A stretch of DNA of 12,076 nt from Candidatus Andersenbacteria bacterium RIFCSPHIGHO2_02_FULL_45_11. GTDB lineage: Bacteria > Patescibacteriota > Andersenbacteria > UBA10190. A model generated the notes under the pieces. That model was not told the origin of the DNA, ran no database searches, and saw only the letters and a list, made by a program, of their open reading frames with translations. Shown here piece after piece: positions 1 through 5,627 of this stretch. The translations under genes were made by a program, and so were the position numbers. The stretch's first letter is position 1, and each line of letters opens with the position of its first letter. Location of the stretch: contig MHHP01000004.1 of NCBI GenBank assembly GCA_001817055.1, positions 1 through 12,076 of the forward strand, read 5' to 3'.

Positions 1-1383
1 AATTGCTTTTGCAACGCTATCGCAAAAAGAATAGGGAAGATCTAGGGCACGCCCCGCATCGCGTACTGCGGCACGCGCTGCCATTGTTCCGAACGTAATG
101 ATCTGCGATACGTGCTCGGCGCCATATTTTTCACGCACGTAGTCGATGACTTCACCGCGCCTATCATCGGCAAAGTCCAAGTCGATATCTGGCATCGATA
201 CACGTTGTGGATTTAAGAATCGTTCAAATAATAAATCGTATTTGATCGGATCAACGTTTGTAATATTTGTTAGGTACGAAACGAAGCTCCCGGCCGCACT
301 TCCACGCCCTGGCCCCACGAAAATGCCGCGCCGCTTTGCCTCGTTTACGAAATCAGAAACAATAAGAAAATATGACGCAAATCCAGTCTCGCCGATTACA
401 CGCAGTTCATATGCTAATCGCTCTTGGGCATCTTTTGGCTCTGCGGTGCCGTACCGTTTCTTCAGCCCATCAATACAGAGCTGCTTGAGCGCAGCTTCAG
501 GAGTTATGTCTTTTGGCAGAGGAAAGCGAGGTAGTTTATTTTTCCCAAACTCAAACGGAACATCACACATTTCGGCAATTTTTTGTGTATTATCAACCGC
601 TTCCGGATGATCTTTCCATGCTTCTTTAACTTCTTGCGGACTCTTGAGCGAGAAATCTTCGTCTAGCATGCACATGCGGTCTTTTTCTTGGACGGTTCTG
701 CCTGTTTGTACACAAATTAAAACGTCTTGTGCTTCTGCATCTTCGGGGTGAATGTAGTGGCTGTCGGAAGTGGCCACAAGCCCCACGTTATATTTCTTTG
801 CGTACTCAACAAGTAATGCGTTTAGTTTGATCTGATCCGGAATATGTGGATGATCTTGCACCTCCAAATAGAAATGATCTTTTCCGAAGAGCTCAATGTG
901 CCATTCAATTAGTTTCTTGGCGTCATCGGGGCGGTTTTCCATGATTGCTTTTGGGATATCGCCGTTCAAGCATCCTGAAAGCACAACTAAGCCGTCCGCA
1001 TGTTTCTCAAGCAAGTCATAATCGATGCGGGGTTTGTAATAGTAGCCTTTTAAAAAAGCTGTGGTTGAAAGCTGAATTAAATTCTTGTACCCAACAGGAC
1101 TTGTTGCAATCAGTGAAATGTGACGAGGGTTAGCATCCACTTTTCCTCGTTTATTTTCGTGCCCTTTGGGGGCCAAATATCCTTCCATGCCAATAATTGG
1201 CTTAATACCCGCAGCCTGGGCTGTTTGAACAAACTCAATAACCCCATACATCGAGCCATGGTCTGTAATTGCAAGTGAATTCATGCCCAGCTCTTTGGTG
1301 CGGTTCACTAGTGCATCAATTTTGCCCAAACCGTCAAGTAGTGAATAGTGGGAGTGGGTGTGCAGGTGGGTAAAATCATTCAT
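1..1383 (-). CDS. dnaE: DNA polymerase III subunit alpha, N-terminal part (runs off the window)
   Basis: Replicative DNA polymerase catalytic subunit. 461 residues are visible and the frame stays open at base 1. My translation shows an N-terminal PHP domain: HLHTHSHYS at residues 6-14, TDHGSMYG at 40-47, SGC at 135-137 and ATSDSHYIHPED at 204-215. The PHP metal ligands look intact, as in alpha subunits whose PHP domain binds metal, unlike E. coli. The polymerase core follows, with GPGRGSAAGS at 357-366 and PDIDLDF at 398-404. Its two catalytic aspartates fall at 401 and 403, the numbers they have in E. coli DnaE. The ATG at 1383 directly precedes the PHP motif, so the start is well supported. 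No Shine-Dalgarno is visible; a -10-like TATACT ends 8 nt before the ATG. The third catalytic aspartate, fingers, tau-binding and OB domains lie outside the window. The gene diverges from the one at 1427. Confidence 0.97.
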   Translation of the reverse strand, partial: MNDFTHLHTHSHYSLLDGLGKIDALVNRTKELGMNSLAITDHGSMYGVIEFVQTAQAAGIKPIIGMEGYLAPKGHENKRGKVDANPRHISLIATSPVGYKNLIQLSTTAFLKGYYYKPRIDYDLLEKHADGLVVLSGCLNGDIPKAIMENRPDDAKKLIEWHIELFGKDHFYLEVQDHPHIPDQIKLNALLVEYAKKYNVGLVATSDSHYIHPEDAEAQDVLICVQTGRTVQEKDRMCMLDEDFSLKSPQEVKEAWKDHPEAVDNTQKIAEMCDVPFEFGKNKLPRFPLPKDITPEAALKQLCIDGLKKRYGTAEPKDAQERLAYELRVIGETGFASYFLIVSDFVNEAKRRGIFVGPGRGSAAGSFVSYLTNITNVDPIKYDLLFERFLNPQRVSMPDIDLDFADDRRGEVIDYVREKYGAEHVSQIITFGTMAARAAVRDAGRALDLPYSFCDSVAKAI

Positions 1384-1391
1384 GGCTCTTT

Positions 1392-1421
1392 AGTATAGCC
1401 TGCGTTGTGCTATGATACCAA
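1392..1421 (-). promoter_or_regulatory. Putative dnaE promoter, near-leaderless
   Basis: On the minus strand, TTGGTA (1421-1416), an 18-nt spacer and TATACT (1397-1392) precede the dnaE ATG at 1383. A start of transcription 6-8 nt past the -10 would fall on or just before the ATG, leaving no room for a Shine-Dalgarno. The region overlaps the start of the divergent gene, whose own -10-like TATGAT is at 1411-1416. Confidence 0.45.
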
Positions 1422-1426
1422 GATAT

Positions 1427-2221
1427 ATGGCGTCCCATCGCACAGTGAAAAAAACAGCGTATGCGACAGGCTTTTTCGTGGTCGTGATCGGATTGGTTAC
1501 CCTGGTTGTACTTCCCTTATTGCCAGACAATACGCAAACCCGCTTAAGCGACACCACTAGCTCCTATGTGCCGGTTGCGCTTGAAAACGTTGTGGTGATT
1601 CCCCATATTGCAAAGCCAGGCCCCAAAGGAAAAACAATCGACATTGTGGCGCGTTTAAAAAACGCTAATCCGCGCGCAGGCACGGGGAGCTACCCGATTG
1701 TATTTACGGTGAAAGATTCTACAAATGAAGTTATTAGTCGATTTACCCAAGATGCATATGTGCTGCCTGGTGGTCTGCAATATTTGGTTGCGCTTGATGT
1801 GCCAATTCCATCCAATACGACGCTCGGTGGCGTTGACGTGCAGCCACCAACTGCAATTACACTCACGCCCTTGCCAGATAACGCGCGGCTGCCTGACTTT
1901 AGTGTGTTTCTGCGCGATCGGAAACAGGTAATGAGCGGTGCGTATCCGATGGAACAGCAAACGGGTGTTGTGACCAATAACTCAACGTTTGATTGGGAAA
2001 AGGTGGAAGTAACGGGCGTCGCTCTCAATACTAATGGCTCTATTGTGGGGGTGGGCAGAACGTTCGTAGGCAAGCTCTTAATTGGTGAACAGCGAGAATT
2101 TACCTTGCAATGGCCATTTCCAGACGATCAGACGGTGCGCGTAGTAGCGCTTGCCAGCACCAATATTTATAGCGATGCAAACGTGGTGCATATGATTGGC
2201 GACCCCGGCAAATTGAGGTAA
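1427..2221 (+). CDS. Membrane-anchored extracytoplasmic protein with FxLYD-like beta domains (unknown function)
   Basis: I do not recognise a named family. The 264-residue product begins with a short basic segment and one hydrophobic helix (about residues 10-30, FFVVVIGLVTLVVLPLL), then a soluble region outside the membrane. That region is rich in alternating hydrophobic/polar strands. Its last part, roughly 185-250 (VVTNNSTFDWEKVEVTGVAL, then G-x-V-x-G and a hydrophobic strand), has the look of FxLYD/DUF-type beta-sandwich domains found on bacterial envelope proteins. An in-frame ATG exists at 1412, but that codon lies inside a -10-like TATGAT (1411-1416), so I prefer the ATG at 1427. It is followed after 12 nt by rodA on the same strand, so an envelope role is a reasonable guess. 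Confidence 0.75.
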   Translation: MASHRTVKKTAYATGFFVVVIGLVTLVVLPLLPDNTQTRLSDTTSSYVPVALENVVVIPHIAKPGPKGKTIDIVARLKNANPRAGTGSYPIVFTVKDSTNEVISRFTQDAYVLPGGLQYLVALDVPIPSNTTLGGVDVQPPTAITLTPLPDNARLPDFSVFLRDRKQVMSGAYPMEQQTGVVTNNSTFDWEKVEVTGVALNTNGSIVGVGRTFVGKLLIGEQREFTLQWPFPDDQTVRVVALASTNIYSDANVVHMIGDPGKLR

Positions 2222-2233
2222 GTATACAAGTAT

Positions 2234-3355
2234 ATGAAACTGCGAAGCTTACTACCTTCCATAGACTGGACGCTTGTAGCATCAGCGGCTTTGCTTGCCG
2301 GCATTGGCCTTGCTATGTTGGCGTCTGCTGCGGATACGGGAGGGGGAGTGTCGCCGTTCTTGCTTCGACAAGGCATTGCGTTCGCTGTTGGCGGGGCGCT
2401 CATCGTTATTATGATGAAAATCCCATATCACAACTGGCGAAGAATTGCGCCCGCAGTATTCGGTATTGGCCTTATAATGCAGCTTATAGTATTAGGCGCA
2501 GGGCGGATTATTAGGGGAACGGTAAGTCGGCTTGATCTGTTTGGGGTGCAAGTGCAGCCATCAGAATTCGTAAAAGTTGCACTGGTGCTTGTGCTTGCCT
2601 GGATACTTGCAAAAGGCCGAACGAATGCATGGCGGCAGTTCGCAATAACTGCGGCAACCTTGGCACTGCCGCTTATTTTGGTAATGCAAGAACCGGATTT
2701 GGGAATGGCGGTGCTTATGTCTGCGTTGTGGCTAGGCATGATGATAGTGTTTGGAATGCCATGGAGGATTGTGATGATTGTGTTGTTGATTGCGTTTGCG
2801 GCATTTGGAACTGCCTGGCAAACGGTATTTTTGGATTATCAGAAAGAGCGTATTCTTACTTTTTTGAATCCCACTGCAGACCCGCTTGGGTCTGGGTATA
2901 ACGTAACGCAATCTATTATTGCGCTTGGGTCTGGCCAGATCTTTGGGCGGGGGCTGGGGCATGGGCCTCAGTCGCAGCTTAAATTCTTACCAGAGCGCCA
3001 TACGGATTTTATTCTCGCAAGCGTAGGGGAAGAGTTGGGGTTTGTGGGTATCGCCCTTGTTGTAATTTTATATACTGTTCTGCTATGGCGCATTCTTCTT
3101 GTTGCTCGCACTACACGCGACCCGTTTGGCCAGGCAATTTCGGTAGGTGCATTTCTTCTCTTACTTATTGGCTTTACCGTAAATTCAGGAATGAATATGG
3201 GCCTTCTGCCAGTAACTGGAATTCCATTACCATTTATTAGTTACGGGGGTTCGAATCTTATTACATCTTGTTTCCTGCTGGGGTTGGTAGAGTCGGTAAA
3301 AATCCATAGCAGGTTTACGCAAGAGGGCCCCGGAGAGCTCACATCGTTCCTGTAA
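2234..3355 (+). CDS. rodA: Rod-shape SEDS glycosyltransferase RodA
   Basis: SEDS-family peptidoglycan polymerase of the elongation machinery, an integral membrane protein of 373 residues with about ten hydrophobic segments. Family motifs are in order: QPSEFVK at 108-114, QEPDLG at 152-157, GSGYNVTQSIIALGSG from 219, QSQLKFLPERHTDF at 246-259, and GLLPVTGIPLPFISYGGSN at 323-341. D258 matches the conserved catalytic aspartate of RodA. The wording QSQLxFLPERHTDF is characteristic of RodA, whereas FtsW normally has a KxxYLPEAHTDF-like segment. FtsW is the alternative but is less likely. The start is the only ATG ahead of the first membrane helix; GAGGT lies 15 nt upstream, which is far for a Shine-Dalgarno. 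No penicillin-binding protein partner is visible nearby. Confidence 0.92.
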   Translation: MKLRSLLPSIDWTLVASAALLAGIGLAMLASAADTGGGVSPFLLRQGIAFAVGGALIVIMMKIPYHNWRRIAPAVFGIGLIMQLIVLGAGRIIRGTVSRLDLFGVQVQPSEFVKVALVLVLAWILAKGRTNAWRQFAITAATLALPLILVMQEPDLGMAVLMSALWLGMMIVFGMPWRIVMIVLLIAFAAFGTAWQTVFLDYQKERILTFLNPTADPLGSGYNVTQSIIALGSGQIFGRGLGHGPQSQLKFLPERHTDFILASVGEELGFVGIALVVILYTVLLWRILLVARTTRDPFGQAISVGAFLLLLIGFTVNSGMNMGLLPVTGIPLPFISYGGSNLITSCFLLGLVESVKIHSRFTQEGPGELTSFL

Positions 3356-3366
3356 AAGTGCTTAAC

Positions 3367-3394
3367 GAACAAATAAAGTGTTCGATCTTTGTTC
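3367..3394. promoter_or_regulatory. 7-bp inverted repeat between rodA and the next promoter
   Basis: GAACAAA (3367-3373) and TTTGTTC (3388-3394) are perfect inverted copies separated by 14 nt. They lie just after the rodA stop and 9 nt upstream of the -35 box at 3403. This could be an operator for the downstream promoter or a weak AT-rich terminator; no T-run follows. Low certainty. Confidence 0.3.
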
Positions 3395-3402
3395 AAATAA
3401 AA

Positions 3403-3431
3403 TTGACAGGGGGTAGAAAAAAGACTATCAT
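3403..3431 (+). promoter_or_regulatory. Strong sigma-70-type promoter for the zinc-ribbon/rplY operon
   Basis: Consensus TTGACA at 3403-3408, exactly 17 nt, then TATCAT at 3426-3431. Transcription would begin near 3438, giving an untranslated leader of about 14 nt before the ATG at 3452, with no Shine-Dalgarno in it. It is the best match to consensus in the window. Confidence 0.75.
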
Positions 3432-3451
3432 ATAAGGGTAATAAGCACTCT

Positions 3452-3781
3452 ATGGAATTTGATGAACATGTTAACTTCGTATCTCGCTGCCCCTTCTGCA
3501 GCGCTGAGTATGACCTTGATGGGGCCCGGGTGATTGGTGAGGAAGAAGATGCAACGGTTGTTTATGTAACGTGCTCAAAATGTGAAAGTTCTATTATTGC
3601 CATGGTAGCCATGACTGGGCTTGGTATTGTAAGCCTAGGGTTAGTTACCGACATGACAGCAGAAGATACAAAGCGATTCTTTGGAGGTAAAGAGGTATCG
3701 AGTGACGAGCTCCTTTCCATTTACGAATTGCTCAAAGAAGACACAAATGCAATTAAGGCATTGACTACAAGAACAGCTTAA
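3452..3781 (+). CDS. Small zinc-ribbon protein, function unknown
   Basis: 109 residues. Two CxxC knuckles, CPFC at 13-16 and CSKC at 41-44, form a likely four-cysteine zinc ribbon. A hydrophobic stretch of about 15 residues follows (IIAMVAMTGLGIVSL, from residue 48), then an acidic helical tail. The hydrophobic stretch is short for a confident membrane helix. I do not recognise a named family. The gene has its own strong promoter and is followed after 19 nt by rplY on the same strand, so it is probably co-transcribed with a ribosomal protein gene. A role linked to translation is possible but not shown by the sequence. The start follows the promoter directly. Confidence 0.8.
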   Translation: MEFDEHVNFVSRCPFCSAEYDLDGARVIGEEEDATVVYVTCSKCESSIIAMVAMTGLGIVSLGLVTDMTAEDTKRFFGGKEVSSDELLSIYELLKEDTNAIKALTTRTA

Positions 3782-3783
3782 AG

Positions 3784-3801
3784 TACGATCTGTAAATCGT
3801 A
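3784..3801 (+). promoter_or_regulatory. Small hairpin touching the rplY start codon
   Basis: TACGAT (3784-3789), loop CTGTAA, ATCGTA (3796-3801) form a perfect 6-bp stem whose last base is the A of the rplY ATG. It occupies the place where a Shine-Dalgarno would be. It could affect rplY translation; no function is shown. Confidence 0.35.
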
Positions 3802-4499
3802 TGAATAGCGACCTTACTATTTCTGCAGCACCGCGTTCGGGTAACCCCGGCGTTATTCGTCGTTCTGGCAATATTCCAGCCGTTCTCTATGGCCATGGAA
3901 TTGATCCGCAAAATATGGAAGTAGAAACTCGTGCGTTTGCTAAGCTTTTTACAGCTGCTGGATACACCACAATGCTTACGCTCTCTGTTGCTGATGGGAA
4001 AGAGCACCCGGTATTTATCCGCGACGTTCGATTGCATCCAATAAAGAATACGATCACACATATCGATTTTTACCAAGTGCGTATGGACGAGGCTATTAGC
4101 GCAAACGTACCACTTAAATTCGTAGGAGAAGCGCCTGCAGTAAAGAATATGTCAGGTATATTTGTGCGTAATATGGATGAATTGGAAGTAGAGGCTCTGC
4201 CAAAAGACTTACCGCACGATATTGAAGTTGATATTTCATTGCTTGATACTTTTGATGCTGTGATCCACGTATCCGATATCAAACTTCCAGAAGGCGTAAA
4301 AACGTATAAAGAAGGTACGGAAGTAGTTGCTCTTGTGCAGCCTCCTCGTTCTGAACAAGAAATTGAAGCCCTATCCGCTGAAGTGAAAGAAGACGTTGAA
4401 AGCGTAGAGGGCGTAAAGAAAGAAGAGCCAGCTGAAGGTGAAGCTCCTGAAGGCGCTGAAGGAAAAGAAACAAAGAAAGACGAAAAGAAATCAGAATAA
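3801..4499 (+). CDS. rplY: Large-subunit ribosomal protein bL25, CTC/TL5 long form
   Basis: 5S-rRNA-binding protein of the 50S subunit, 232 residues. The N-terminal bL25 beta barrel (about 1-92) shows SGNIPAVLYGHG at 22-33, RDVRLHPI at 74-81 and HIDFYQV at 87-93. The second beta domain of the CTC/TL5 form follows (about 93-180), including the LPxDLPxxIEVDIS-like segment at 133-146 and the LPEGV turn at 162-166. Residues 183-232 are a low-complexity tail rich in Glu, Lys, Pro and Ala, common in long L25 proteins. Many CPR genomes are thought to lack some ribosomal proteins, so its presence may help place the organism. No Shine-Dalgarno is visible; a small hairpin sits at the start codon instead. 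Confidence 0.93.
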   Translation: MNSDLTISAAPRSGNPGVIRRSGNIPAVLYGHGIDPQNMEVETRAFAKLFTAAGYTTMLTLSVADGKEHPVFIRDVRLHPIKNTITHIDFYQVRMDEAISANVPLKFVGEAPAVKNMSGIFVRNMDELEVEALPKDLPHDIEVDISLLDTFDAVIHVSDIKLPEGVKTYKEGTEVVALVQPPRSEQEIEALSAEVKEDVESVEGVKKEEPAEGEAPEGAEGKETKKDEKKSE

Positions 4500-4500
4500 A

Positions 4501-4528
4501 CGTCATCCCGGGCCTGACCCGGGATCCA
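4501..4528. repeat. Palindromic repeat, copy 1 (intergenic)
   Basis: ATCCCGGG (4505-4512), 5-nt loop, CCCGGGAT (4518-4525): a perfect 8-bp stem flanked by CGTC and CCA. No T-run follows, so an intrinsic terminator is unlikely, although it lies just after the rplY stop. The same skeleton recurs inside prmC at 6141-6175 with a swapped stem pair, which makes it an interspersed repeat rather than a one-off hairpin. Confidence 0.75.
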
Positions 4529-4584
4529 TATTTGCGACCGTAAATAACGTAGTCGGTAAACGATTGGTATGGTAAGCTTATGCT

Positions 4585-4755
4585 ATGAGAAAAAAGAACC
4601 AGAAAGGGCAATTTGTTGCTAAGAGATTTGATACGAAAGTTGGGACCATAGAAGAGAAATACGGTGTTGATTTAGGGGTTCGCTCTGATACAAAGCTTGG
4701 AAACTATCTTGAGGAAAAAGGGTTTAAGTCGCTGGCTGAGATGCTGAGGAAATAG
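4585..4755 (+). CDS. Small basic protein (56 aa), possible antitoxin-like partner
   Basis: A short open frame, ATG 4585 to TAG 4753-4755, encoding 56 residues. It starts MRKKNQKGQFVAKRFD, has a central segment KYGVDLGVRSDTKLGNYL (25-42) and ends with a predicted helix KGFKSLAEMLRK. I do not recognise a named family. It lies 3 nt ahead of the HEPN-like gene on the same strand, so the two are probably translated from one mRNA. A small charged protein directly before a HEPN-like protein resembles the layout of toxin-antitoxin pairs, but the layout is the only support. No Shine-Dalgarno is visible. Confidence 0.65.
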   Translation: MRKKNQKGQFVAKRFDTKVGTIEEKYGVDLGVRSDTKLGNYLEEKGFKSLAEMLRK

Positions 4756-4758
4756 CAT

Positions 4759-5307
4759 ATGTCCGGGGAATCCAATTTTCCCTTTGTGGAAGACGATATT
4801 TTGCGAAAAAACCTCGATATTGCTTTTGATCACATCATTGAACTCACGTCTCTTTCTGAGTCACCTGCATATTCCGATATCTTAAAAAGCAGCTTTAGGA
4901 AAACTACTATTATTTACACGGCGTCGATCGTTGAAGCCCTATTGCTTTTATTGCTCAAAAAACAAAAGACGGAAGAACAGTTAGCTCGCCGGAATGAAGT
5001 ATTTGAAGTGACTAAGGAGATTTATGATGTGAACGAAAGTGAAAGGATTGTGTTGGGAAAGACAGTGCACAGAGTTGAGAAATTTAGATTTGATAAGGTG
5101 AATTTGGATCAGATTAATCTTCTTTGCAGGGATCATAGCCTTATTACTAAAGACATCTATCAAGATGTCGATCGGATTCGCAAATTGAGAAATAGGTTAC
5201 ATATAGGAACCCTCACAAATATAGAAGAGGACTATACAAAACAAGATCTCGAGTTTGTTTTTTCTGTTGCTAGAGTCATTAAGAATCTAGCAAGAAAAGT
5301 AGTATAG
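4759..5307 (+). CDS. HEPN-like all-helical protein, possible RNase
   Basis: 182 residues, predicted mostly alpha-helical, without signal peptide. A helix around 48-68 (TTIIYTASIVEALLLLLLKK) resembles the packed helix of HEPN proteins. Later comes RIRKLRNRLHIG (139-150), which looks like the HEPN R-polar-x(4-6)-H site: R141 to H148 is R-x6-H, whereas R144-N145 to H148 would be one residue short. HEPN proteins are often metal-independent RNases in toxin-antitoxin and defence systems. The assignment rests on these motifs only. AGGA about 8 nt before the ATG may serve as a Shine-Dalgarno. The stop overlaps the next gene's GTG start by one base (TAGTG). This stretch looks more AT-rich than its neighbours, which fits transfer, but I did not compute this. 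Confidence 0.65.
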   Translation: MSGESNFPFVEDDILRKNLDIAFDHIIELTSLSESPAYSDILKSSFRKTTIIYTASIVEALLLLLLKKQKTEEQLARRNEVFEVTKEIYDVNESERIVLGKTVHRVEKFRFDKVNLDQINLLCRDHSLITKDIYQDVDRIRKLRNRLHIGTLTNIEEDYTKQDLEFVFSVARVIKNLARKVV

Positions 5308-5585
5308 TGAAGCCCATGCTTTCCGAACATGAAAAACTAGAGAAAGAAATCCAAGCACTCAAAGAGCGCAATTTTCGAGTAGAGGCAGATAAGGCATGGG
5401 AAGTCAGCAAGGTTCGTATCGCATCAATCAGTCTTATTACGTATGTTATTGCCGCAGCATTCCTGTACATCATTGGCGTCAAAGGCTTTCTTCTTAACGC
5501 GCTGGTTCCTGCTGTCGGCTATTACCTTTCAACACAATCCTTGCCATTTGTTAAAAGCTGGTGGATACAGAAAAATTGGAAGTAA
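5307..5585 (+). CDS. Small two-TM membrane protein with N-terminal coiled coil
   Basis: 92 residues from the GTG at 5307, which overlaps the previous stop by one base; an ATG at 5316 would remove three residues. Residues 5-32 are strongly charged with a heptad-like pattern (EKLEKEIQALKERN), followed by two hydrophobic helices at about 38-57 and 61-75, and a basic C-terminus (SWWIQKNWK). It resembles short 2TM proteins common in small-genome bacteria, but I cannot name a function. The stop-start overlap suggests translational coupling with the HEPN-like gene. It could be a membrane-acting part of that cassette or an unrelated downstream gene. Confidence 0.7.
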   Translation: MKPMLSEHEKLEKEIQALKERNFRVEADKAWEVSKVRIASISLITYVIAAAFLYIIGVKGFLLNALVPAVGYYLSTQSLPFVKSWWIQKNWK

Positions 5586-5627
5586 GCATCAAAATAGCTT
5601 AATTCGGCGTATATAAGCATTATATTG

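Noticed and set aside
146..610. 154-codon plus-strand frame
   Set aside because: Antisense to dnaE, whose catalytic motifs are encoded on the minus strand here.
4501..4528. Intrinsic terminator for rplY
   Set aside because: The stem is good but no T-run follows, and the same sequence occurs inside the prmC coding region.
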